Of a DNA stretch of 19,879 nucleotides, positions 1-6,776 are shown in pieces. The DNA comes from UBA9410 sp036123585 (GTDB lineage Bacteria > Actinomycetota > Acidimicrobiia > Acidimicrobiales > MedAcidi-G1): NCBI GenBank assembly GCA_036123585.1, contig JAZADN010000013.1:1-19879 (forward strand), in the 5' to 3' direction. The first letter of the stretch is position 1, and each line of letters opens with the position of its first letter. The position numbers were made by a program, and so were the translations under genes. The notes under the pieces are model-generated. The model worked only from the letters and a program-made list of their open reading frames with translations, was not told where the DNA came from and did not search any database.

Positions 1-325
1 GGATGTCTACGAACCCCACCACGTCGGAGAAGTCCATCGCCATTCCCACGCGGATCGGATCACCCGACGGTGCATCGGCACAAGCCGAAAGGTCCGCACC
101 CAGAACCGCATCTATGTCCAGACCCGACATAGCAGAGGCACCGGACGAACCGCTGTCTCCGCTGGCGGCGGTGGTGGCCGGCGCAGCTGTCGTAGCTGGC
201 GCAGCGGTCGTAGCTGGCGCAGCCGTGGTGGCGGGGGCCGCGTCGGACCCCTCGTCCTCGCTGCCACAGGCCGCGGCCACCAGGGCCAGGACTGCTAGCA
301 GAGCGATAGCGAACTTGTTCTTCAT
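1..325 (-). CDS. ABC transporter substrate-binding lipoprotein, N-terminal part (runs off window)
   Basis: The gene reads leftward and its C-terminal part lies outside the window. Only 108 residues are visible. The start at 325 has a GAGGGG Shine-Dalgarno about 9 bases upstream. The N-terminus is a lipoprotein signal: MKNK, a hydrophobic stretch (residues 5-19) and a lipobox ending in Cys20 (VAAAC). An acidic segment and a low-complexity linker of four AAPATT units (residues 29-52) follow. After the linker the mature domain begins with DPIRVGMAMDFSD, which resembles the first strand of branched-chain amino acid/amide-type periplasmic binding proteins (Peripla_BP_6 style). The likely role is a membrane-anchored solute receptor for an ABC importer. 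The ligand cannot be told, and no permease or ATPase gene is visible. The type of binding fold is inferred from a short stretch only. Confidence 0.75.
   Translation of the reverse strand, partial: MKNKFAIALLAVLALVAAACGSEDEGSDAAPATTAAPATTAAPATTAAPATTAASGDSGSSGASAMSGLDIDAVLGADLSACADAPSGDPIRVGMAMDFSDVVGFVDI
164..241 (-). repeat. In-frame 18-bp tandem repeat encoding AAPATT linker
   Basis: Four 18-bp units plus a final Ala-Ala encode AAPATT x4 between the lipobox and the binding domain. The units differ mainly at third codon positions. The stretch is a flexible extracytoplasmic spacer, common in actinobacterial lipoproteins, and copy number may vary between strains. Confidence 0.85.
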
Positions 326-364
326 CTGATGGCACCCCTCGGGTTAATCGGCCGGGTCTCAGCC

Positions 365-406
365 CGGGCTCGTGAATATTTGCATACAAAATCCAAATCG
401 TCCAAG
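365..406 (-). promoter_or_regulatory. AT-rich promoter-like segment upstream of the lipoprotein gene
   Basis: An AT-rich island stands out between the FAH-family stop and the lipoprotein start. On the minus strand it reads TTGGAC (405-400), followed by an AT-rich run including TATGCAAATATT. No clean -35/-10 pair with 17-bp spacing could be fixed, so the call rests on composition and position. Two perfect palindromes flank it: AGCCCGGGCT (361-370) and CCGGGCGCCCGG (409-420). Confidence 0.35.
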
Positions 407-429
407 ACCCGGGCGCCCGGATCTCGGCG

Positions 430-1284
430 TCACCGCTCAGGAGGGCGGACTCCGCGGAACTCCCAGTCCCCGCCGAGAGCCGTTGATCGGACTTCTTCAG
501 ACTCGGTCGGCTGGGCACCACAGTCGTCGCGGACGGGTGTCGGCCCGCTGACGATGGTGTTGGTGAGCGCGCCGAGGCCCTCGACCTCGACCGTCACCAC
601 GTCGCCCGGCTGGACCGGCCGCGAGTTGGCCGGCGTGCCGGAGAAGACCATGTCACCGGGCAGCAGGGTGATGGTGCGGGCCAGGTCGGCCACCAGGTAG
701 TGCATGTCCCACGTCATCTCGTCGGTGTTGCCGTCCTGGGCCACCACTCCGTTGACCAGTGTGCGGATGCCCTTGCCCCGGAAGTCCCAGCGCTCGACCA
801 GACCGGGTCCGACCGGACAGAGGGTGTCAGAGCCCTTGACCCGCAGCATCGACCCGGCGTCGGTGTCGCGGAAGTCGTGGAGGCCGTAGTCATTGCCGAT
901 CGTGTAGCCGGCGATGTACCCGCCCGCCTCGTCCGGGCTGACGTTGCGGCATGGACGCCCGATGACGATGACGATCTCGCCCTCGTAGTTCAACCATCGG
1001 CAGCGCTCCGGCCGGACGACGTCGCCGCGGTGGCTGTTCAAAGACGAGGTGGGCTTGTGGAAGTAGGTCGGAGCAGCGGGCAGCGAGACCTGGAACTCGT
1101 TGACTCGGCTCACGTGGTTGAGGTGGACGCACAGGATCTTGGACGGCTCGCTGGGCGGCAGGTGAACAGCGTCGGCCTCGGCCACCCTCCGACCGTCGCC
1201 GGCAACCAGTTCGTCGGCGTCGACGACCACCGGGACGACCGATCCGTCCAGGAGGATCCTCCTCGTCTCGCGCCTGTCCCCCAT
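430..1284 (-). CDS. Fumarylacetoacetate hydrolase family protein (HpaG-like isomerase/decarboxylase/hydrolase)
   Basis: The protein has 284 residues from the ATG at 1284. That start is preferred over the in-frame one at 1362 because GGGGAG lies 6-8 bases before it and the upstream extension resembles nothing in the family. The FAH fold is clear: the metal-binding acidic residues appear as YEGE (E101, E103) and GYTIGNDY (D132). They are followed by KGSDTLCPVGP (150-160) and the conserved C-terminal block GDMVFSGTPA...VQPGDVVTVEVEGLG (210-238). Family members use a divalent metal to hydrolyse, isomerise or decarboxylate acyclic beta-keto or dienoic acids after aromatic ring cleavage, as HpaG does in homoprotocatechuate breakdown. 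It is divergent from the decarboxylase-fold gene at 1380. Family is sure; substrate is not. Confidence 0.9.
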   Translation of the reverse strand: MGDRRETRRILLDGSVVPVVVDADELVAGDGRRVAEADAVHLPPSEPSKILCVHLNHVSRVNEFQVSLPAAPTYFHKPTSSLNSHRGDVVRPERCRWLNYEGEIVIVIGRPCRNVSPDEAGGYIAGYTIGNDYGLHDFRDTDAGSMLRVKGSDTLCPVGPGLVERWDFRGKGIRTLVNGVVAQDGNTDEMTWDMHYLVADLARTITLLPGDMVFSGTPANSRPVQPGDVVTVEVEGLGALTNTIVSGPTPVRDDCGAQPTESEEVRSTALGGDWEFRGVRPPER

Positions 1285-1351
1285 CGGCTTCTCCCCATCG
1301 GCCGTTCCCACGAGTGGTCCCGTGGCAGAGCGGACCCTGCCATGGAATTCG

Positions 1352-1372
1352 TTAGGGACCAAAGGATATACT
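1352..1372 (+). promoter_or_regulatory. Shared box plus -10 element, leaderless promoter of the ADC-fold gene
   Basis: TTAGGGACCAAAGGAT (1352-1367) matches 14 of 16 bases of the box at 8401-8416. The last base begins a good -10 hexamer, TATACT (1367-1372), which would place the transcript start at about 1379-1380, on the ATG itself. No Shine-Dalgarno lies before that ATG, so the mRNA is probably leaderless. The box sits between -35 and -10, a position suited to a repressor operator. No clear -35 hexamer was found. Confidence 0.5.
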
Positions 1373-1379
1373 CGACGGC

Positions 1380-2204
1380 ATGGCTGATGTCAAAGGCTTC
1401 ACGTTCCCCAGGACCGCTACCGGCGCGTCTTCGCTGGTGCCCGCCCCGCCATGGCACTACTCCGGCGACATGCTCACCATCGAGTACCGGACCGACCCGG
1501 CAGCCGTGGCCGAACTCCTCCCCGACCCGCTGACACCCGCCGCCGACGATCCCGGAGCGGTGGCCGTGATCTGGGTCGACTGGCAGTCCTGCTCCGACGA
1601 CTTCAACGAGGTCCTCGACCCTGACCGCCTCCAGTACAAGGAGTGCTTCGTCGTGATTCGGTGTTCCTACGAGGGCGAGACCTACAGCCGCTGCGCCTAC
1701 ATCTGGGTCGACAAGGACTACGCCATGCTTCGCGGTCACGTGCAGGGCTACCCCAAGAAGCTCGGCGACATCTGGATGACCCGACCGGTCACCGTGGGGA
1801 AGGCTGGTCCCCGCCTCGAGCCGGGCGGCCGCTTCGGCGCGACCTGCTCGGCATACGGGCGACGCCTATTGGAGGCCGAGTTCACGATCTCCGGAGACAG
1901 CGACCACAACGGCTTCGTCAACGCCCTGCCCATGCTTCACCACCGCGTCCTGCCGGCCATAGAAGCCGACGGCACCGACTCACTGAACGAGCTGGTGACC
2001 ATGCGGGGCTATGACGCAGAAGTGGGTCCGGCCTACACCGGTGACGTCGACCTCCGGATCTTCGGATCGCCGGTCGAGGAACTGCAACGCCTCGCCCCCC
2101 GCGAGATGATCGCCGGCTACTGGCGCAGCGTGGGCGTGTCGTGGAATGGCGGCACCACACTCGCCGACCTGAACCGAACCCCCCAACGACCCAAGGTTCA
2201 GTAG
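1380..2204 (+). CDS. Acetoacetate decarboxylase family protein
   Basis: The protein has 274 residues, near the usual family length. The key motif is GHVQGYPKKLGD (119-130): the adjacent lysines K126-K127 correspond to the Schiff-base lysine and its pKa-perturbing neighbour in Clostridium acetoacetate decarboxylase. The upstream block DRLQYKECFVVIRCSYEGE (82-100) also fits the fold. Family members form a lysine imine with 2- or 3-oxo acids and catalyse decarboxylation, or in some branches aldol or dehydration chemistry. Beside an FAH-family enzyme and HpaE-like dehydrogenase, it may act on an oxo acid from ring or chain cleavage (inference). The gene appears leaderless, and the P450 follows after 14 bp, implying cotranscription. 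Family assignment is firm; substrate is unknown. Confidence 0.88.
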   Translation: MADVKGFTFPRTATGASSLVPAPPWHYSGDMLTIEYRTDPAAVAELLPDPLTPAADDPGAVAVIWVDWQSCSDDFNEVLDPDRLQYKECFVVIRCSYEGETYSRCAYIWVDKDYAMLRGHVQGYPKKLGDIWMTRPVTVGKAGPRLEPGGRFGATCSAYGRRLLEAEFTISGDSDHNGFVNALPMLHHRVLPAIEADGTDSLNELVTMRGYDAEVGPAYTGDVDLRIFGSPVEELQRLAPREMIAGYWRSVGVSWNGGTTLADLNRTPQRPKVQ

Positions 2205-2218
2205 AACCGGAGTCGACC

Positions 2219-3484
2219 ATGGCCATCGACCACCACCCCTGGGTGCCTCACACCGATGACGGCCACGTCGACCTCGCCTCCCACGACACCTGGGTGGACG
2301 GCACTCCCTACACCACCCTCCATCGCTTGCGCGACGAGGATCCGGTGGCATGGATCGTCGAGGAGGAGGGCTCAGGGTTCTGGACCGTCACCCGTTACGC
2401 CGACGTCGTCGACCTGAACCACCGCTGGAACGACTTCACCTCGTATCAAGGTATCCGCCTCGAAGAGATGGACGCCGAGGAGACCGAGGCCCGTCGCACC
2501 CTCATGGAACTCGACCCACCCGACCACACGCGCCTGCGCCGCCTGGTGAACAGGGGCTTCACCCGCCAGACCGTGGAGTCGTATGAAGAACCCATCAGGA
2601 AGCTCACAGGCGAGATCCTCGACAACGCTTTGGCGCTCGGGGAATTCGACTTCGTGGGCGAGGTGGCCCGGGTGCTGCCCATGCGGATGCTTGGCCGCCT
2701 GCTCGGAGTTCCCGACGAAGACGCCGAACAGCTCGTCGAGTGGGGCGACCAACTCCTGTCCAATTCCGACCCCGAGTACACCGACCACGTGGTGGACCAG
2801 GTCGACACCGATGAGTTCCGCCTCATCCCGTTCCGCAGCCCGGCCGGCCTCGAGGTGTTCAGGTACGCCCAAGAGGCGGCAGCCCATCGACGGGGATGCC
2901 CACACGACGACGTGATCTCTCGTCTGCTGGCCCCGACCTCCGATGGCACGCCTCTTACCGATCTGGAGTTCAACAACTTCTTCGCGGTGCTAGTGGCCGC
3001 CGGCAACGACACCACTCGTTATTCGCTGACCGAGGGCCTCCGGGCCCTCGTCGACCACCCTGATCAGATGCGGGCCCTGCGCGACGACCCGTCGATCATT
3101 AACACCGCTGTCGAGGAGATCTTGCGGTGGACCACCGTCACCACCCACTTCCGACGTACTGCCACGAGCGACCAGGAGCTCCACGGCCGCACCATCCGCG
3201 AGGGCGACAAGGTCGTGCTCTGGTGGGTGGGCGCCAACTACGACGAGCGCAAGTTCGATGACCCCTACCGGTTCGACCTGCGGCGCGACCCGAATGACCA
3301 CGTGGCGTTCGGACGCAACGGTCCGCACCTGTGCCTGGGAGCCTGGCTGGCCCGCATGGAGATCCGGATCACCCTGCAGGAACTGCTGGCTCGCACCACC
3401 GACATCGAGGTGGTCCACGAGTCGGACCGACTGCGATCCAACCTGATCAGCGGCACGAAACACCTAACAGTTCGGGTCGGCTGA
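2219..3484 (+). CDS. Cytochrome P450, CYP124/125-like
   Basis: The protein has 421 residues from the ATG at 2219, which is preceded by CGGAG and lies 14 bp after the previous stop. All P450 marks are present: DHTRLRRLVNRGFT (102-115, helix C region), the I-helix oxygen-activation motif AAGNDTT (260-266), ExxR as EILR (E300, R303), and the heme loop FGRNGPHLCLG (364-374) with thiolate ligand C372. The extra residue in the heme loop, the segment LWWVGANYDERKFDDPYRFDL and the C-terminal LARMEI resemble CYP124/CYP125/CYP142, which hydroxylate terminal carbons of branched lipids and sterol side chains. It has no fused redox domain, and no ferredoxin or reductase gene is in the window. It is convergent with the NicX-like gene, 28 bp away. 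Confidence 0.95.
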   Translation: MAIDHHPWVPHTDDGHVDLASHDTWVDGTPYTTLHRLRDEDPVAWIVEEEGSGFWTVTRYADVVDLNHRWNDFTSYQGIRLEEMDAEETEARRTLMELDPPDHTRLRRLVNRGFTRQTVESYEEPIRKLTGEILDNALALGEFDFVGEVARVLPMRMLGRLLGVPDEDAEQLVEWGDQLLSNSDPEYTDHVVDQVDTDEFRLIPFRSPAGLEVFRYAQEAAAHRRGCPHDDVISRLLAPTSDGTPLTDLEFNNFFAVLVAAGNDTTRYSLTEGLRALVDHPDQMRALRDDPSIINTAVEEILRWTTVTTHFRRTATSDQELHGRTIREGDKVVLWWVGANYDERKFDDPYRFDLRRDPNDHVAFGRNGPHLCLGAWLARMEIRITLQELLARTTDIEVVHESDRLRSNLISGTKHLTVRVG

Positions 3485-3512
3485 CGCGACCACTCGACGG
3501 GCCGGCCGGCGC

Positions 3513-4550
3513 TCAGGCCAGTTCGTTGACCAGGACGCCCTCCACGACCACCGGCTCGTCGTCCAGCGTCACAGTGCAGTTGCGCATCGGCAAATCGAAG
3601 TGGCCTCGGCAATAACGGCCGGCTACCTCGTTGGCGCCGGTTGACCAAAGGAAGTTGCCGGCAAAGGCCCGCAGTTCGGTGCCGTTTAGGTCGCGCTTGT
3701 CATACAGGGGCAGCACGTCCCAACGGCAGGCGTGGTTCATTCCCCAGCCCACGTGGCTCACCGCGTAGGCCTCCGGCTCCTCCCACGCGGCCAGATAAGA
3801 CGAGAACAACTCGGCATCGAGTCCATCTCCCTCCACGGCTACGACATGGTCGGCTTCCAACGTGCAGGTGATCGCTGATCGCAGGTACTCCTTGAAGGTG
3901 AGGTTGGCGTCACCCGGAGCCATCACCACTGTGCCTGACGTTGAGCCTGACGCCGGGAAGCACAGCACCAGGCCGCCCGGCCAGTGGGCGATGCCCCCCG
4001 GGGCGGTGACCGTGCCGTCCGAGCCAGCCACCGCGGCGCCAGTCAGGTCGACAACCAGGTCGGTGCCGGCGACCGAGGTGACCCGCATGGTCGACGCAGT
4101 GGCCAGCATCTCTCGTCCACGCGCCACCCTGGCACCCATCCCCTCGTCGTGGCCGACCCGATCGAACACTTCCGGGTGCTCATTGGACAACATCAGGATG
4201 CGCGCCCCATCGGCCAGGAGCGCCGGACGTTCCTCGGCGTGGAGCAAGCCCTCGACGGTGCAGTCCACGATGAAGTCGGCCGCCGACAGCCCGGCGACGA
4301 CCGCCGGATTGTGGGCGATGGCCACCGATGCACCCGTCGATCGGATGGGCACCGGCCCGCGGTTGGGTGGGGTGGGGAGCACCACGGTCGACACCGCGGC
4401 CCCTAGGCGCTGGAGGGCCAGCACCGACGTGTCCACCAGCCCGGGTCGGCTGTCGTCCTCGGCCAGGACCACCGCTGTCTCACCGGCGGCCACCGCGCAG
4501 CGGACGAAGTGGTCGGAGAACGCTTCCACCCGGTGCCATGGAACGGTCAT
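3513..4550 (-). CDS. NicX-like 2,5-dihydroxypyridine 5,6-dioxygenase family protein
   Basis: The protein has 345 residues. The ATG at 4550 has a strong GGGGAGGAG about 7 bases upstream. It resembles Pseudomonas putida NicX along its length, from memory of that protein: similar length, PGGIAHWPGGLVLCFP (184-199), AYAVSHVGWG (261-270), LRAFAGNFLWSTGANEV (293-309) and GHFDLPMRNC (316-325). The likely Fe(II) ligands are H266, H317 and D319, almost the same numbering as H265/H318/D320 in NicX. NicX opens 2,5-dihydroxypyridine to N-formylmaleamate using O2. The family is distantly related to M29 aminopeptidases, so an aminopeptidase label is likely in automatic annotation. It is last in a minus-strand run, 28 bp after the ACAD-like gene. 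The exact substrate is inferred; a non-pyridine ring is possible. Confidence 0.82.
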   Translation of the reverse strand: MTVPWHRVEAFSDHFVRCAVAAGETAVVLAEDDSRPGLVDTSVLALQRLGAAVSTVVLPTPPNRGPVPIRSTGASVAIAHNPAVVAGLSAADFIVDCTVEGLLHAEERPALLADGARILMLSNEHPEVFDRVGHDEGMGARVARGREMLATASTMRVTSVAGTDLVVDLTGAAVAGSDGTVTAPGGIAHWPGGLVLCFPASGSTSGTVVMAPGDANLTFKEYLRSAITCTLEADHVVAVEGDGLDAELFSSYLAAWEEPEAYAVSHVGWGMNHACRWDVLPLYDKRDLNGTELRAFAGNFLWSTGANEVAGRYCRGHFDLPMRNCTVTLDDEPVVVEGVLVNELA

Positions 4551-4578
4551 CGTCGTCTCCTCCCCCGGTCCGGTCGGC

Positions 4579-5748
4579 TCAGTCGTCGTAGAGGCCGGCC
4601 CGACCCAGCCGGTCGAGTGTGACCTCCACGCTCCACGGAAGCATGGTGGCACCGCAACGGGCGTCGCGGTACATCCGCTCCAGGGCACTGGGCCGCAGCA
4701 GCGACCGCCCCCCGCACACCCGGACGGCCGTCGCCGCGACCTCGGGCGCCGTCTCCATGGCCGTGACGGTCGCCGCCCACGCCCGGCGGAGCTGCTCCGG
4801 ACCCGGATCGACGCCGACCTCGCCCAGCATTCGGTAGGTGAGCGCCTGAGACCGCTCCCAGGCCAGGCGCATCTGGGCCCAGCCGTGCTGTTTCTGCGGC
4901 ATGTCCCGCCGCTCCGACGGTCCAGCGTCGCCGCGCAGATACTCGGCCGTGTAGTCGAGCACGGCCCGCTGGATCCCCAGATAGGTGAAGGTGAGCGTGG
5001 TGTAGAAGTAGGGCCAGCGGGTAGCCATCTGGTCGAAGCCGCCAGGCGGGAGGAACTCGTTCTCGGCCGGAACGAAGGCCTCGTCGAAGACCAGGTTCTT
5101 GGAGATGGTGCCTCGCATGCCGAGGGGGTCCCAGTCCCCCTCGATGATGACGCCATCCGCGTCGGCCGGCACGCCGAGGAACCGGACCCGGTCGTCCCCC
5201 TCGACCATGCAGGTGGCGTTGTGGAAGTCGGCCACCTCTGACAACGAGGCGAAGACCTTCCGCCCGGAGACCAGGTAGCCGCCGTCGACAGGCACGGCCC
5301 GCGCGGCGAAGCCGTCGGTCTCACCGGGGGCCTGGCCCTCGCTGAATGGCTGGGCGTGGACCCTGCCCTCGGTGACCACGCCCCGCCACAGCTCGGTGCG
5401 GCGTTCCTCGTGGACGGCCCGATCCTCCTCGGTCATATCCAGGTCGTCGGCGATCTGGCCGACCAGCATCGTGGTCGCCGTGTGCATGTTGAAGGTCAGG
5501 GCCGTCGACCCGCAGTGACGACCCATCTCTTCAGACACCAGGGCGTAGGTCACGAAGTCGCCACCGAGGCCGCCGTGGGACTCAGGTATGCAAAGGCCCA
5601 GGAAGCCAGCTTCGCGCAGGTCCGCGTAGTTCTCGTGGGGGAAGGCAGCCTCGCGGTCCACTGCGTCGGCCCGGGCGGCGAACGCCGGCCCCATCTCGGC
5701 GACACGGGCGACCAGCTCGCGACGGCGGGGAGTCCAGATCTCGCTCAT
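4579..5748 (-). CDS. Acyl-CoA dehydrogenase-like flavoprotein (possible flavin monooxygenase)
   Basis: The protein has 389 residues with the acyl-CoA dehydrogenase fold: an N-terminal helical domain with GFLGLCIPESHGGLGG (48-63), a middle beta domain with WDPLGMRGTISKNLVFDEAFVP (206-227), and a C-terminal helical domain ending ERMYRDARCGATMLPWSVEV. At the C-terminus, where true dehydrogenases usually carry a catalytic Glu in a YEGT-like motif, this protein has GATMLPW and no Glu. That favours a hydroxylase or other non-dehydrogenase role, as in group D flavin monooxygenases sharing this fold, but acyl-CoA dehydrogenases with the base elsewhere exist. A GGAGG lies unusually far (about 15 bases) from the ATG at 5748. 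It sits between the LLM and NicX-like genes, 28-44 bp from each, so cotranscription is likely. Confidence 0.85.
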   Translation of the reverse strand: MSEIWTPRRRELVARVAEMGPAFAARADAVDREAAFPHENYADLREAGFLGLCIPESHGGLGGDFVTYALVSEEMGRHCGSTALTFNMHTATTMLVGQIADDLDMTEEDRAVHEERRTELWRGVVTEGRVHAQPFSEGQAPGETDGFAARAVPVDGGYLVSGRKVFASLSEVADFHNATCMVEGDDRVRFLGVPADADGVIIEGDWDPLGMRGTISKNLVFDEAFVPAENEFLPPGGFDQMATRWPYFYTTLTFTYLGIQRAVLDYTAEYLRGDAGPSERRDMPQKQHGWAQMRLAWERSQALTYRMLGEVGVDPGPEQLRRAWAATVTAMETAPEVAATAVRVCGGRSLLRPSALERMYRDARCGATMLPWSVEVTLDRLGRAGLYDD

Positions 5749-5792
5749 GGGGTTGGTGGGTGCCTCCCAGGAATCGGGGCTGCGGTGGACCG

Positions 5793-6776
5793 TCAGACCC
5801 GGCCGAGGCTACGGACGTGGTCGACGGCGTGTCGACACAGGGCCGGCACCTCGGCCGGGTCGTCGACGTGCTGGGAGGGCTTCACGCAGAAGGTGGTGAA
5901 GCCTTGCTCCAACTGTCGGGGTAGGTCGGCCAGGGCCGCGTCCAAATCGGCCACCCCGTCGACCGTGGGGAACGTGGCGCGGGTACCGCCAACCATCTCG
6001 AATCCATCGGGGTCGCGGCCAGCCTCGGCCAGGACCGTTCGCAGCCGCGTCAGGTCGGCGTCGGCAACCGGCCCGAACGGGTGGAAGCCGTCGCCGTAGG
6101 CCACCAGGCGACGTAGCAGGGCGTCGTGCATCCCCTGCCCGCCGAACCACATCCGGGGCCGGCCGCCCCGCCATGGCTTGGGAACGCAGTACACGTCGTC
6201 GAAGGCGAAGTGGTCGCCGTGGTGGGAGGCCGGTGTGTCGCGCCACAGTGCCGACATGGCCGTCAGCTGCTCGTCGAGGATTCGTCCCCGACGCTCGAAT
6301 GGGACACCGAGCGCCGCGTACTCATCGCGATGCCACGAAACCGTCGGCTGCACGACGAGGCGGCCCTCCGACAGGCGGTCCAGCGTGGCCAACTCCTTGG
6401 CGAGGAGGACCGGGTGGCGCAGTGGAGCGATAATGGCGCCCATCACCAGGCGGACCCGTTCGGTCGCCGCAGCAACGGCGGCCAGCAGGAGGTTGGAACT
6501 GGGCCACTCCATGGACGGATCCTGGTTGCCCGGTGCGGCGTATTCGCGGGGGTTGCGAGGCCGACCGAGGGCCCCGGCCGATGGGCCGAGAACCACGTGT
6601 TCGCTGGCCATCACGGCGTCGAACCCGGCCTCCTCGGCCGCAACGGCCATCTGGACCAGCGCCCGGAGGTCGCCGGGGGGCACGAGGGTGTCGTTCTCGG
6701 TGAGGATCAGCAGCAGGCGGAGGTCCGGCATTGTCGGTGGCCCCCGCCGAAGGGCCGGCTCGGTCGTTCCCTTCAT
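5793..6776 (-). CDS. LLM-class flavin/F420-dependent oxidoreductase
   Basis: The protein is 327 residues from the ATG at 6776, or 312 from the internal ATG at 6731. The longer start is chosen because its ATGA overlaps the stop of the aldehyde dehydrogenase gene (6773-6776), a usual translational-coupling arrangement. The shorter start begins nearer the conserved core and cannot be excluded. Luciferase-like TIM-barrel features include AVAAEEAGFDAVMASEHVVL, LATLDRLSEGRLVVQP and SWHRDEYAALGVPFERRGR. The latter resembles the Rv2161c-type actinobacterial subgroup, often annotated as F420-dependent. Members oxidise or oxygenate with reduced FMN or F420. No flavin reductase or F420 gene is visible nearby. 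In this context it could be a hydroxylase or ring-opening monooxygenase, but that is inference. Confidence 0.88.
   Translation of the reverse strand: MKGTTEPALRRGPPTMPDLRLLLILTENDTLVPPGDLRALVQMAVAAEEAGFDAVMASEHVVLGPSAGALGRPRNPREYAAPGNQDPSMEWPSSNLLLAAVAAATERVRLVMGAIIAPLRHPVLLAKELATLDRLSEGRLVVQPTVSWHRDEYAALGVPFERRGRILDEQLTAMSALWRDTPASHHGDHFAFDDVYCVPKPWRGGRPRMWFGGQGMHDALLRRLVAYGDGFHPFGPVADADLTRLRTVLAEAGRDPDGFEMVGGTRATFPTVDGVADLDAALADLPRQLEQGFTTFCVKPSQHVDDPAEVPALCRHAVDHVRSLGRV

Noticed and set aside
164..241. CRISPR-like short repeat array
   Set aside because: The units are contiguous 18-mers in frame within a lipoprotein linker, with no spacers.
1285..1362. Earlier start for the FAH-family protein
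   Set aside because: The added residues look unlike the family, and GGGGAG sits just before the ATG at 1284.
2141..2218. Earlier in-frame start for the P450
   Set aside because: It would overlap the end of the ADC-fold gene; the ATG at 2219 has a ribosome site and gives the normal P450 N-terminus.
3485..3512. Terminator between the P450 and NicX-like genes
   Set aside because: Only the 10-bp palindrome GCCGGCCGGC (3501-3510) is present, with no loop or T-tract, and such palindromes are frequent in this composition.
3513..4550. Leucyl aminopeptidase (M29) as the function of this gene
   Set aside because: The GHFD and SHVGWG blocks and numbering fit the NicX iron site better; relation to M29 is through a shared ancestral fold.
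3862..5241. Long plus-strand open frame of 459 codons
   Set aside because: It lies opposite the NicX-like and ACAD-like genes, has low-complexity composition typical of GC-rich shadow frames, and shows no family motif.
4551..5324. N-terminal extension of the NicX-like protein (open frame continues to 5324)
   Set aside because: The extension is antisense-like Arg/Ser/Pro-rich sequence in another frame of the ACAD-like gene, and a strong Shine-Dalgarno fixes the start at 4550.
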